64,000 bases of DNA from Kingdonia uniflora (Eukaryota; Streptophyta; Magnoliopsida; Ranunculales; Circaeasteraceae), in NCBI GenBank assembly GCA_014058105.1, contig JACGCM010001747.1, positions 2,976,001-3,040,000 on the forward strand. The letters are read 5' to 3'. How positions within the stretch are numbered: the stretch's first letter is position 1; every line of letters begins with the position of its first letter. This document shows, piece after piece, positions 43,990 through 55,668 of this stretch. The notes under the pieces are model-generated. The model did not search any database and was not told where the DNA came from. It worked only from the letters and a program-made list of their open reading frames with translations. The translations under genes and the position numbers were made by a program.

Positions 43990-46900
43990 ATAACCGCTAC
44001 AATAGATTCTTTTTTGCTGTTGGGAGGTCAGCTACGCTTTCCCCTACAAAAGGAGGAAGACCAGTCATAAATTCTCGAGCTCGAGCAGTCACAACAATCC
44101 CGCCCGGTTCTACCAATTTAGCAGGTCGAGAGCCTAACTCTGTTTCCATGGAGTTCATACAATTTCCTTTATCTATATCAGCTCTACAAATACATCCCTT
44201 TCAGACAAGCTATCGTGCAAGGTATCTTTCTCTAACTCAGGCCTTTTAACCTCCTCTATAAAATAGGCAATCACCGCCATCATCAATTCTGAGCGTGATA
44301 CCTCAGGCATGACCACCTTAGAAAAATTCACTCTCACCGTCTAAAGGTAATTATACAACCTATTATACCATTCTTTTTGCCATTCTATTTCACTATTTAT
44401 TTGAGCCATGAATGCGATGTTCTCTTCCACCTTCTTGTCAGCTTTAGCAGATTCAGCCTGATTAATTGCCCTCAAATCTGCCACTTGAGCACGGAGTTCC
44501 TAAAGCTCCCTGCTTAAATCTTCCCCAGCCGAAGACATTTTTAACAACTCATCTTACTTCTTAATCAAAATCTCTTTACCCCTGATAGTCTACTATAACC
44601 CTTGTTCCCTGGTAAGAGCAGCGTCTAGCTTACTTTGGCACTCCCTTAACCACTCATTTCCTCTTTGCACATAACCTTGAGTTCGAGCTACATTTTCCTC
44701 CGGCTCCCTTATTCAAACTGATAGGCTAACTACATTCCCTTGAATAAGGGAGGCCTTGACATCACTTTTATTCTTCCTCGAGCGCTCTCCAGCCTTGGCA
44801 TTTCTGGCACGCGAATTGGTATGCGCTAATTCAGTCTTCAATTGTGCCACCCTTTCATTCAACTTATCATACTTTCATTGCACCATCCGAAACTCCATAT
44901 CTTTAGCAGGTAAAGCTGTAGTCAACTGCTCAACCACAAATTCAGAGGTAGATAGGTCATCTCAAGTTTTCCTCAGCTCGCTATCTTTCTCAACCATTTT
45001 CTTCTTCAATCGCCCTAGCTCGTTTCTGGTACTCACTAAATCAGCTCGAGTTTACTCCTGATCATTCATTTTGCTGATCATTTTATCCTTCAGACTGGCC
45101 ATAAAATAACCTAACCTTTGCTTTGATTTTTCTAACGCCTGTATATGGTATCTAGCCATGTCAGCATCTTTACTATTTGCCATCAGCGCATCATTCTGGC
45201 TTTTGAGCTTCGCTACATGTTCTTTCATCTCAGCTTTACTAATTTCAGCATCCTTCTCCTCGATCTTCCAAGCGGGGTCATCAACAGTTTGGATTACCTC
45301 AACAAACTTGATGTGTACCCTTACATGTTGATCTTCTCTGTCTTTATTCGCCTCTCTCATCCAATCAAACTCCTCTGCAAATTCTTGGCTACATTGGCGT
45401 ATCTCATCTTTGCAAAAACGAGCTGACTCCAATTCAACCTACACATCACAGATACAATATATCAAGTTCAATTCAGGACATTCACTCAATACATACATTT
45501 AATTTCTAGCAAAATTTCTATTTTTAGACATCTACTGTGTGAAACTACTTCTAAACTTAAGGTCGAAGTACGATTTCAGTTGGATGAACAATAGCACATA
45601 CTTCTAATTCTAAGGTATACATTCTCTATATTTTAATTTATCAATATTTGAATATTTTTTTATACACCATTGAGTGTCATTGCCCATAAAATGATAACAA
45701 GTTTTTGGTCTATCCCTGCATTATACTTTTTACTTTGTAGCTCTAGACTAACGAAGCATACAAGTCAAATATTTTTTGCTCTTTCCTAACCAGTAGCTCC
45801 GCTAGTGATGATAACAGGGACGTTGAGGAGTCTCTCTCTCCTTAGCGAGTTCAGTCTCTGAATCTTTTATTTTGAAGTGCATTTTCTTACGTTCCTACAA
45901 CAAGGTCTACAAAAGCATTTTAGCCTAGAGAATTCTATCCAACAAATAATAGTCTATCAGATCACAACATTTCAAACAATTCATGCAATCACAACGCCAA
46001 CTTCCTATTCTACCTTCTCGTTTCCTCCTTCTAAACCCTCATTGTCACCCCCTTGGTTGTCCCGCACCATTTGGGGAGATACACTGTCCAACCCGTCCAC
46101 AACTCTTGCAGTAACATCTTCCACCTCATCATCTTCCTCTTCCTCAACATAGGTATCCGCCATGATGGCATTCACCTCATCTTCAGAATATTCCTTGGTT
46201 ATAAGGTGGCACCCGAGTCTATCGAGCTCAATTACCACCTCCTCCATATTCATCCTCGCTTCCACTAACATATCATAAATCTCCACCTCTTGAGAAGCCT
46301 TTAGGGCCTCCAGCCGCTTCCCCTCCTTAACCAAGTTAGCTTTCAGTCGAGCTACCATCTTCCTGAGCTCAACTTTCCCCTTCTTCAGCTCAGCTTTCTT
46401 CTCCTCGACCCCGAGGCATATCCCCTGCATCAAACAAGCAGCCTACAAAACAAACAACATCGACCTCACTATTATCCCAAATCACCAGACAAAATTCATC
46501 ATTTATTTAAACCAGAGTACCTACAATTTTGCTTAGCTCTTCCTTCCCATTACGAGCTACGAGCCTTGTCTTTTCCTCCACCTCTTTCAGCTCATCTTCT
46601 GTAATAGGTTGATCCTCTACGACGTTCGCCCCCATCAGTTCAGAAGGTTCAACCCTCCTCTTGTTTGCCCCTCAATCGACCTCACCACTTTATGTAGTTA
46701 TTGAGGTCGAACCACGCTTCAGCATCCTCTTCTTTGGAAATGCCTGAGCTATCTTGTTCGACGTAGTATACTCCAGCAAACCTGTGAAGTCCACACTAGA
46801 GGCCTTGGGTAAGTTTACTCGCCTCTCACCATCTGTTCCCCCGTTTTTGTTACCATCAGCGCCCGTCATTAGCCTCGTTGTTTGAGACTTTTGAACTTTC

Positions 46901-48230
46901 TCAGACTGGCTGTTAGCATATTTCTTTTTGCAAATGCCAAGTTCTTTCAGCACAGCCTCGAGCTCGGTCCCTTCCTGAGCAACAGTGTCCAACAGAGACT
47001 CCTTCCTCGTCACCTTTGATTGAGGACCTGCCAGACAACAGCACATTATCATTAGCAGAGCAATATACAGTTTTAACATATCAATCTCATACATTATACA
47101 TTGTTATACTTACTTTGTTTTACAGTTCTACACAGAAGTTCCATAGGCTCTTCCTCATCTCTCTGAAAGCAATTGCCCTTTACCCATATCGTATTATCAT
47201 TCTATGGTCGACCTGCAGAGTTCAGATCGAAGAAATGAGGCTGAGTCAAACTTTCAAAAAATATGCCCCGCCACTTGCAGAAAAAAAAAAACCTAAATTC
47301 CAAAACATCCACAGGAGATATCCTCCTCTTCCCACAACTTATTTAGAAATTCACAAACGTTTATCACCTCCCACCTGTTCCTGTTCAACTAAATAGGACA
47401 TGCCCAGATGATGTTCATAATCCCTTTCGCAAGATTGCTAAGGGAAAGATTCAACCCGTACTCTAACTGAGGCAGGTAACACAAAAAACCCTTCGTCAGG
47501 TCGCCTTGGACGTTCATATCAAAGTACTCCAAAGAGATCGATTCGTCTAAACCCCTATCTCTTTTTTCCTTCTCCAAATCAGCCAACAAAAAAAATTATT
47601 CCTCTCCAGTTGCTACAATGCAACTTCTAAAATGCCTACCGGTATGTTCTACACAATTACCCCATCTTCCCCCTACAGAAGCCTTGGCTTTATAAAACTC
47701 TTTGAATACATCATAAATCAGATGATAGGTTACCAATTTTCCAGGGAAATCTAGAAATTAAGCATCCCCTACTTCTTCCTCCCTATCAGACATCACAATC
47801 TTGGAATCTGCCGATCAACCAGAGGTCGACGCCTCATTAACAGGTGAAGTCTCCATATCAACTACAACCCTACAGATGAGGGTTTGATCATTCACAAACA
47901 CTATTCACGATTGACCTACATACAAGTCCAGGTATCTATTATTATCTCTTACATATACATCACCCACATACGTATATCTTTTATATATCATATATCAAAC
48001 AGGTTTTTATAGATTACTGTAAATGGTAATTTTTAGATTTGCCTACCACAAAAAATGATTTTCAAAAGTAAAACATTCAAAATATTACAAATCCCTTACT
48101 GACCTTCTATGTTGGAATGTGAATCTGACGTAGCACTAAATCCTTCCCTCATAATACTATTGCATAACCACCTTCGTGACTCAGTCTCTGTAATTCTTTC
48201 TCGCTTTGACTGTTGATCACTCATTCTCAT
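43990..48230 (-). pseudogene. Tat-2 antisense multi-exon coiled-coil gene (aORF), most complete copy
   Basis: Blocks on the minus strand with GT/AG borders: 48230-48104 (MSDQQSKRERITETESRRWL, ends SNIEG before GTCAGT); about 47880-47114 (TGRHFRSCIV, LADLEKEKRDRGLDESISLE, YGLNLSLSNLAKGIMNII, donor GTAAGT); 47027-46521 (SKVTRKESLLDTVAQEGTEL); 46442-46014 (EEKKAELKKGKVELRKMVAR, EEEEDDEVEDV, DGLDSVSPQMV); 45894-45791 (KIKDSETELAKE); and 45438 to about 43990, a long coiled coil (ELESARFCKDEIRQCSQEFA, LNERVAQLKTELA, SELMMAVIAYFIEEVKR). Total length would be near 900 residues. About ten stops occur. The exon order and borders equal those of Tat-1, so the intron structure is ancestral. The likely product is a soluble coiled-coil protein with an acidic hinge; its role is unknown. 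Confidence 0.72.
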
Positions 48231-48272
48231 GAGATTCTCTGCTATATTTTCTCATTCCTCTCTCACTGTTCT

Positions 48273-48491
48273 TCAAGTATTATCTATAATTTCTCTCTTT
48301 AACTGTTGGCAGTTATTGAGCCTCGCACAAGCCATCCTCAGTTTTAGAACCGAGGCATCCCTTCCACTATCAATGTAAGACGTTTGGCACTTTTTTGGTG
48401 AAAATACCTTCCCATCATTACCCTTTTCCCTATATTTTAATTTACTTTCATCCCTATTTTTCAAATCTCCCTCTGACCTCCCAACACTCAT
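48273..48491 (-). CDS. Antisense small ORF at the head of the aORF region
   Basis: 72 codons, fully open, starting MSVGRSEGDLKNRDE and rich in Lys, Arg and Asp. Tat-1 has a matching block at 31233-31040 (VGRSEGDLEKRDENILKY) whose start codon was destroyed by the composite insertion. It may be an upstream exon or ORF of the same antisense transcript. Confidence 0.45.
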   Translation of the reverse strand: MSVGRSEGDLKNRDESKLKYREKGNDGKVFSPKKCQTSYIDSGRDASVLKLRMACARLNNCQQLKREIIDNT

Positions 48492-48815
48492 GATGATTCA
48501 ACACTTACACATAATCGAACTTTCCCTACTTTCTGTACAAAAGACAAAATCAAAAGATACTTGTTCTTTCTATTTTTGCTTCTTCTACTTATAGAAGTGA
48601 TGACATCATTTCCAAAGCTCTCAAAATTTCAAAAATATTCAAATTCATTTAGTACAACAGTCACAAACTACATTCACAAAAATAGAATATCAATTCAAAC
48701 TTCATTCTCATTTTATTTCTTTGGCAATTATTCGAACTCATATAATTACATATACTCATACCCCCTCTATTTACATATACTTATTATTATCACACTTTCA
48801 TCACAATTCACTCCC
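48492..48815 (-). other. Non-coding spacer between orfY and the aORF head
   Basis: AT-rich. On the plus strand it translates to a hydrophobic low-complexity peptide I consider spurious. Homologous to 51447-51768. Confidence 0.5.
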
Positions 48816-49169
48816 TCATATGTAATTGCACCTAAAACACCCCTGATGTCCAGGGGAACCACATCCGATCAGTTTGCCTCCAGTAATCCTCACATCTTCC
48901 AAATCAATTTCTTCTTCAGCAATCAGTCTCACTGCATCTTTTTGAGCTATAGGTTCCACCATCTCTTCCCGAAATAGCTCCTCATAAAAATGACGTTCGT
49001 ACTCTCATTCCCTATACATCCAAACTAAACCTTCAAATTGACACTCCCTCACTGGCAATTTAGCATCATAGTCTAACAAGCTAAAAATCCACTCCCGCAC
49101 TTGAGCTATTTTTATCGCCAATTGCCCCTCAGCGGCATAATGAATTATCTCAGATCAAGTCCATACCAT
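48816..49169 (-). pseudogene. orfY (antisense), right-arm copy
   Basis: 117 codons from ATG to TGA, broken only by two TGA codons. It starts MVWT and contains EGQLAIKIAQVREWIFSLLD, VRECQFEGLVWMYRE, HFYEELFREEMVEPIAQKDA and EEEIDLEDVRITGGKL. The first TGA is CGA in the Tat-1 copy at 51845, so it is a recent C-to-T change and the ancestral frame was open. Acidic, helical-looking, no known domain. Confidence 0.45.
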
Positions 49170-50033
49170 TTCAATTATTTTCTACCTGTTTAAGGCTTAT
49201 TTCCCCCATTTATACATTTTTGTTGTGAATCCCCCACAGTTTGTGATATTATCTTGTTCTTTCATAACAGAAACCCTAGTATCTTGCCAAAACTTATTTG
49301 AACATATTTATCCCTATCAGCCTCTGTCATTTCGGTCTATTCTATATCAAGTTTATTCTTTCCAAATCTAATATTCCAGAATGACCTCCCTGAGCTCGAA
49401 TTTCCCATCCTAAAACTTCTACAATTTTCTATCTCCCACAAATCTCATTCACTCAGTTTGATCATTTCATATCACATATTTTATGTTACAAACATATTTT
49501 TACAGCTCAAATTTTATAAATAGATTGTAAGTTCTAATCTCATACGTAACATTTCATCCTAGATTTGTAAGATCTTTGAATCATTCATAGCTCAATTTCA
49601 AGAGTAATTTTATTCATATATCAACGCAGAGTTTGGATAAACAAATTTTATTCAGCTCGAATATAAATTATAGGTACTTTAAAGATAACAAATCATAATG
49701 GCACTTTATAGACAAGAAATCTTTCAGGTCCTTTACAGATAACAAGTCTTTCAAGTACTCCGAAATCAGGTACTTTACAGATAATAAGTTTTTTAAGTGC
49801 TTTATAGATAACAAGTCTTTCAGGAATTATGAAACATCAAGTCTTTCAGTTCCTCTGACTTTAATGATGTTTCACTCCAAGAATCCTCTTATGAAAAGTA
49901 GGCATTGGAAGTCACCATACATCCTTCTTCCTTCACACCATCTTACTCTGACCAAAAACTGGGTTTGGAGGAAGTTTGGGCATAAAAGCAGAAGACTCAG
50001 TGCTTGAACTAACTCTTTAAATAGAAAGTCTTC
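49170..50033 (-). other. Spacer between orfX and orfY with 27-bp minisatellite
   Basis: Mostly AT-rich. A minisatellite at 49677-49845 repeats CTTTCAGGTACTTTACAGAT-type units of about 27 bp, shared with the left arm and with Tat-1. No further ORF is recognised. Confidence 0.6.
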
Positions 50034-50492
50034 TTAGCGCCAAGAAACGATGGAAGTCCAGAAGAAGAGTTCCATTCTCCGTCTCCCTTCTCCACTACCA
50101 CCGTCACTTCCTCTATAACCACCACCTCCACAAACTTGGTAGAGATAAAGATGACCTGACGTTATAATCCAATCCAATGTAAGACATCAGTACAATTGCC
50201 CTGCAGTTATGCCTATCCCTGCATCTATCTCCCAAGCCTTGTCTTCCGCAAGGATGCATAGATTAAACCACTGTTGCTCGTCTATTAAGATAATGTGGTG
50301 AAATCTTCACATATAGTAAAAATCTTCCTCAGCTTTAGCCGCTTCTTCTTCTAACATACCTTGATACGCTGGTAAAACGAGAATGAGAGTAGGCATCACC
50401 AAGGACTGATCACCAAAGTATCTCATCTTCAACTTCTACATCTCAACAGAAATCCTCTCTTTGTGGGCCATTCTCTGGGTCTTCACCATCAT
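50034..50492 (-). pseudogene. orfX (antisense), right-arm copy
   Basis: 459 nt from ATG to TAA, identical in length to the left-arm copy, with three in-frame stops and no indels. It starts MMVKTQRMAHKERISVEM, and later reads EDKAWEIDAGIGITAGQLY and GGGGYRGSDGGSGEG. It begins about 63 bp after an antisense TATA box at 50555-50568. The function is unknown. Confidence 0.45.
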
Positions 50493-50554
50493 CAAAACTT
50501 TCAGAGAATTTGACAACAAACAAGCGTACTTTAACAAAATCCTCGGTACAGGTA

Positions 50555-50568
50555 CTATTTATATAACC
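50555..50568 (-). promoter_or_regulatory. TATA box facing orfX (antisense promoter candidate)
   Basis: The minus strand reads GGTTATATAAATAG, followed by TACCTGTAC. The same string is at 53155-53168 in Tat-1, and TATATATAGTACATA is at the matching place in the left arm (32113). It is placed correctly for a transcript running through orfX toward the aORF. Confidence 0.55.
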
Positions 50569-50827
50569 CCAATATTCAATGTACAGGTACGTTTTCCCAA
50601 GCGTCATTGTTTAATACAGACGAAACTCTCAAAACCCTAACTGTCGCGTACATCAATATTCTCATCAACATTCAATGTACAAATGTCCCCCCATAATATG
50701 CGTATTTTCTATGCAATCAAATCCACATCATTACTTCCTTTAGTTTCAAATTTCCAATAAATAACCGTATACCTGCAAATTCTTTCTCAACCAAAGCCAC
50801 TCGTGACTTCGGTTGTGAGGGGACGAT

Positions 50828-51441
50828 TATAGGGGCCTATCCCTCGATCTAACCCAAATCAAGTTATTCTAGCTTGAACTACCTCCATGTTAGACTCATG
50901 TATTCAATACATGATATCAGCAGTCAACATTGACACCTACACTACGAACTAATAAAGAACGTGAGTCGAGCTTAAACATAAAAACATGAACAAGTCAAAG
51001 ATATTTGTCTCACACGAACTCAATAGTTACTCAGTCAACCGCCACTAACCATATTGTTTGAAGAACGTGTTTCAGCATGATTATGAGTTATAGAGAAGGC
51101 ATATATAAATAAAAAGTTTCAGAAGAGACAAGGACCAGAAAAATACATGAGAAATCACCAAGAAAATTATATTTTTAAGATTCTCAAAATATCAAACTTC
51201 TTATTCACAAGATCAAGTACTTCTAAGTCGAGAGATCACTTATAATAAGATATCAGCCTCAAGTAATAAAAGTTACTATTATAAAACCCTCAACTCGAGG
51301 TTGTGGTTTTTTACCTATTCAAAGGTTTTCCATGCTAAATTACCTGTGTCATTTCTAATTTTATGCTAGTTTTTGTCACAGGAACATTGGTGTAAGAGCT
51401 AATTCCGGGCTATCTCAAACTTATGGAATTAGGCCATTACA
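50828..51441 (+). repeat. Tat-2 right-arm 3' LTR
   Basis: 614 bp, TATAGGGGCC (from TGTAGGGGCC) to GGCCATTACA, preceded by the polypurine-like GAGGGGACGAT. Same length as the Tat-1 LTR at 53434-54047. Confidence 0.92.
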
Positions 51442-51446
51442 ACACC
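51442..51446 (+). repeat. Target-site duplication, right copy (ACACC), of the composite insertion
   Basis: ACACC between the LTR end and the resuming Tat-1 sequence (TATGATGACTCAAC). Pairs with 31229-31233. Confidence 0.85.
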
Positions 51447-53433
51447 TATGATGACTCAACACTTACACACAATTAAACTTTCCCTATTTTTCACCAGAGA
51501 CAAAATCAAAAGCTACCTATTTTTTTATTTTTTGTTCCTTCTACTTATAGAAGTGCTGACATCATTTCTAAAGCTCTCTACATTTCAAAAATATTTAAAT
51601 TCAGTGTTTTACAATAGTTACCAAAAGCATTCGCAACAATAGAGGACAAATTCAAATTTCATTCTCATTTCATTTCCTTGACAATTATTCGAACTCATAT
51701 AATTTCATATAGTTATACTGCCCTCACTACATTCACTTCATTTTCATTACATTCTCATTACAATCCGCTCCCGCACTTTAGCTATCTTTATCGCCAATCG
51801 CCCCTCAGCAGCATAACAAATTCTCTAAGATCGAGTCCACACCATTTCTATTCTTTTCCACCTGTTTAAAGCTCATTTCCCCATATTTATACAGTTTTCT
51901 AAATTTCTCCAGATCCCCCACAATTCATAATTATATTCAGTTCTTTCACAATGGAAACCCTGGAATCCTGAGATAAATTATTTGAACTTATCTCTCCCTA
52001 TCGACTTCAGTCAATTTGGCATATTCCATATCGAGTTTATTCTTTCCAAATCTAATATTTCAGAATGACCTCTGTGAGCTCGAATTTCCAATTCTTGTAT
52101 ATTCTAAAACTTCTACAATTATCTTTCTCCTCCAATAATTCTAAGTCATTCAGTTCAAAAATGAATTCTTACACACCTTTTAGGTTATTAAAACATATTT
52201 TTACAGCTCGATTACTATAATAGACTTTGAAGTTTCAATCTCATGCATTACATTTCATAAATTCCAATAATTCATAGCTCGATTTCAAGAGTTATTTTAT
52301 ATATTAACACAGAGTTTAAATAATAAATTTTATTCAGCTCGAATATAAATTATATGTACTTTATAGATATCGAATCTTTCAAGTATGTTTTAGATAATAA
52401 GTCTTTCAGGTACTCCAAAATTATGTGTTTTACAGATAACAAGCCTTTCAGGTACTTTACAGATAACAACTCTTTCAGGTACTCCGAATCAACAAATGCT
52501 TCAGTTTATCTGACTTTAGTGATATTTTACTCAAAGATTCTTCTGAAGTAAAGCAGGCATTGGAAGTCACCAGACATCCTTTTCCCTTTACACCATCTTA
52601 CTCTGACCAAACACTGGGTTTGGAGAAAGTCTGGACATGAAAGTAGAAGACTCAGTTCTTGAACTAAATCTTCAAATAGAAGGTCTTCTTAGAGCCAAGA
52701 AACGATGATGGTGCAGAAGCAGACTTCCATTCTCTGTCTCCCTTCTCCACTACCACCGTCGCCTCCTCTATAACCACTACCACCGCAGAGTTGGTAGAGA
52801 TAAAGAAGGCCCAACCTTAGAATCTAATCCTACGCAAGATATCAGCATAACTGCCCCGCAGTTACATTAACGTTGCTCGCCTGCTAAGATAACATAATAA
52901 AATCTCCATATACAGAAAAAATTATCCTCAGCTTCAACCACTTCTTCTTCTTACATACCCTAATATATCGGTGGAACGGGAATGAGGGTGGAATCTCTAG
53001 GGACTAGTCTCCAAAATATCTCAACTTCAACTTTTGTATCTCAACAGAAATTTTCTCTTCGTGAACCATTCTCCGCTTCTTCACCATCGTCAATAAGACT
53101 TCCAAAAAATTTTGTACCAAATAGTATACTTTACCACAATCCTCAGTACAGGTACTATTTATATAACCCTAACATTTAATGTGCAAGTACATTTCCTAAG
53201 CGTCATCATTCAAAACATACGAAACTCTCAAAACCCTAAATGTCGTGTACATCAATATTCCCATCATTATTCAATGCACAAACATCCCCCTATAAAAATA
53301 TCCACATTTTCTATACATTCAAATAAATATTAATACTTTCATCATTTTCAAACTTTCAAAACCCATATACGCATATATCTGCAAATTCTTTCTCAACCAA
53401 AGCCACTTGTTACTTCAGTAGCGAGGGGGCGAT
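51447..53433 (+). mobile_element. Tat-1, right part: 3' region with orfY and orfX remnants
   Basis: Homologous to 48492-50827 of Tat-2, with a deletion of about 300 bp inside orfY. Reading antisense, it holds an orfY start (51845-51768, MVWTRS then EGRLAIKIAKVRE), the 27-bp minisatellite (52358-52500), a frameshifted orfX (53090-52689, sharing the same TAA) and the TATA box at 53155-53168. It ends with the polypurine tract GCGAGGGGGCGAT at 53421-53433. Confidence 0.85.
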
Positions 53434-54047
53434 TGTAGGGGCCTATCCTGCGATCTAATCTAATTTGAGCTATTTCCAGCTCGAACTACCGCCATATCAT
53501 ACTCACGCATTATACATATAACATAAACAGTCAGTATTAACACCTACGCCATGAACTAATGAAGAACGTGGGTCGAATACGATATAAATGTATGAACAAG
53601 TGAAAAACACCTATCTCTCACGAACTCAACAGTTACTCAGTCCAGTACCACTTACCATATTGTTCGAAGAACGTGCTTCAGTACGATAGAGAACTACGGA
53701 TAAGGCCTATATAAAGAAAATTTTCCAGAAGAGACAAGGACAGAAAAATATATGATAAATCACCAAGAAAACAACATTTTCTAGATTCTCAAATACCCAA
53801 ACTTTTTATCTACAAGATCAAGCATTTATAGTTTGAGTGATCACTTGTAATAAGATATCAGCCTCAAGCAATAAAGGTCACTGTTAGAAAAACCTACAAC
53901 TCAGGGTCGAAGTTTTTTACCTATTCAGAGGTTTTCTACGCTAAATCACCTGTATTATTTCTTATTTCATATTAGTTTTTATCACAGGAACATTGGTGTA
54001 AGACCTAATTCTGAGCCATCTCGAGCTTACGGAATTAGGCCATTATA
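53434..54047 (+). repeat. Tat-1 3' LTR
   Basis: 614 bp, TGTAGGGGCC...GGCCATTATA, directly after a clear polypurine tract. It abuts the Tat-3 second RNase H at 54048. Confidence 0.92.
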
Positions 54048-55435
54048 GATATCACTTTAATTTGGAGGTATCTTGCCTCTTTACATAACACTCTAGCTAA
54101 GTAAGCTAAGAAATCAGGGTAACGATTCTCTTCACGAGGTAAGAAATCGATTGTAGCTTTATCAAGTTTGTTCATTCTACCGGTAATGAGTACTGCATAT
54201 TCGATCATCTTGCCATTTTTTGTGTATCAATCTGAGTAATGACGCACTATTAATAACGAGTCAGCTTGGGAACTCTAATTTCTAATACCATATCCAGCCC
54301 ATGGATTAAGGCATCATACTCTGTGACATTATTCAAGGCTTTAAAATTTAACTGTACTAATTTTCCAATTCTGTCATTAGAGGGTGTAATCAGTACGATT
54401 CCTATTACCGACCCTGTGGGTCCTACTGATCCATTAGTAAGCAATCTCTACCCTTTTTGTGTGACCTATTCAGCTCATTCTTCAAAAGGCTTTGAGGGTG
54501 GATCATTTTTTATCTCTTCGGTTAGATCAGGATCATGTTCTTTCTAATCTAGATCTTCTACTGGGAAGTTCACTAAAAAGTCAGCCACTACTTGCTCTTT
54601 TCTAGAGATTTTATGTTTGAATTTGATATCGTATTCCCCAAAACTAATCGACCATTGTTGGACCCTCCATGATTTCTCCTTCTTAGATAGCACTTCTCGA
54701 AGGAGATAGTTGGTCATGACTTTGACTGAATGAGCTTGGAAATAGTGTTTGAGTTTTTGGGAAGTGTAAATGAGTGTTAGGAGGTGTCGCTCAATTTTAG
54801 AATATCTTATTTTTACCAGCGTGAAAGTCTTGCTTATGAAATATATGGGTTTTTTGATCTTCCCTTCTAGCCATATGAAGACAGAGCTTAGCGAACTATT
54901 TGTAACTGCGAGGTAGATTATCACATCCTTATTGTCGATTGGCATGCTTATTATAGGTGACTTTATGAGATACCTTTTAATCTCTTAAAAAACTGCTTCA
55001 CATTCTTCCATTCAATCAATCTCCTCATTTTATTGTCCTTTACCTCTTTTGGTGGATCCATGAAATAGCATGAATAACCATCAACATCGATATAATGATT
55101 TGGAAATGAATCTGTTGATTGCTACAATTTTGCCAACAATCTTTTGTACATCCTTCTTTATCTTTAGAGATGGCATGGAGATTAAAGCTCAAATCTGATC
55201 TAGATCAGCTTTGATCCCCTTCTTACTAATGAGGTATCCTAAGAATTTCCCAGAGTGTACTCGGAATTAACATTTATCTGGATTTAGCTTTATTCTGTAA
55301 AAATGTAATATGTTAAAGGTTGTATCGAGATGTGTAATATGATCTTCCTTCTTTAGGATTTTACAAATCATGTCATCAATATATACTTCTATAGTCATCC
55401 CCAAGTGGTCCTTGAACATGCTTGTTGATCAATTA
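54048..55435 (-). mobile_element. Tat-3, downstream part: RT end, RNase H and second RNase H
   Basis: On the minus strand from 55435: FKDHLGM and YIDDMICKILKKEDHITHLD (YIDD box), LNPDKC, then a connection region with several stops. RNase H follows at 54945-54544 (KKPIYFISKTFTLVKIRYSK, LKHYFQAHSVKVMTNYLLRE), and the second RNase H at 54444-54048 (NFKALNNVTEYDALIHGLDM, then in another frame IDFLPREENRY). It stops abruptly where the Tat-1 LTR ends. The rest of the element lies at 61242-64000 beyond Ath-C. Confidence 0.87.
55431..55435 (+). repeat. Target-site duplication, left copy (CTTGT), of Ath-C
   Basis: CTTGT before the Ath-C LTR end; CTTAT follows the other LTR at 61242-61246. Joining the flanks restores a continuous RT frame. 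Confidence 0.65.
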
Positions 55436-55668
55436 TAAACTAATATCTTAAAAGACCCGCAAGTGCACGGTGTACCGTTAAGTACAAGGGTAAGGGGGGT
55501 CGCATCCCTAGAGAATTGTGGTATGAATTATACTTTGAGCTATTAGTTTTATTCAATAACAACAAGTTTGTGTAGGTTTTGAAATAAAAATAAGAACAAA
55601 ACAAATTACAAGATAAATTAGAGTAGAAACCAAGGCATCTATTCGACTACACCTCCACTACAGTAATC
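55436..55668 (-). repeat. Ath-C 3' LTR remnant
   Basis: Last 233 bp of the LTR, ending (minus strand) ATTGATCA at 55436. It aligns with 60128-60360. Confidence 0.88.

Larger units (their letters stand above)
31234..51441. mobile_element. Tat-2 composite: two Tat arms head to head, bounded by inverted 3'-LTR ends
   Basis: The left arm (31234-34582) is minus-oriented and consists of a 3' LTR, its 3' untranslated region and part of the antisense gene. The right arm (34583-51441) is plus-oriented and runs from a damaged 5' LTR through gag-pol to a 3' LTR. Both termini are therefore the ...CATTACA ends of the same LTR family, and a perfect 5-bp duplication flanks the whole. Removing it restores the Tat-1 sequence without gap. 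Confidence 0.8.

Noticed and set aside
48561..48977. Plus-strand ORF of 138 codons with a hydrophobic start, like a secreted protein
   Set aside because: Low-complexity and partly opposite orfY; the homologous Tat-1 region at 51448-51870 does not keep the frame.
50828..54047. A simple tandem duplication of LTR plus 3' region
   Set aside because: The ACACC duplication and the clean empty site show that the second LTR is the 3' LTR of the host element Tat-1, separated by the composite insertion.
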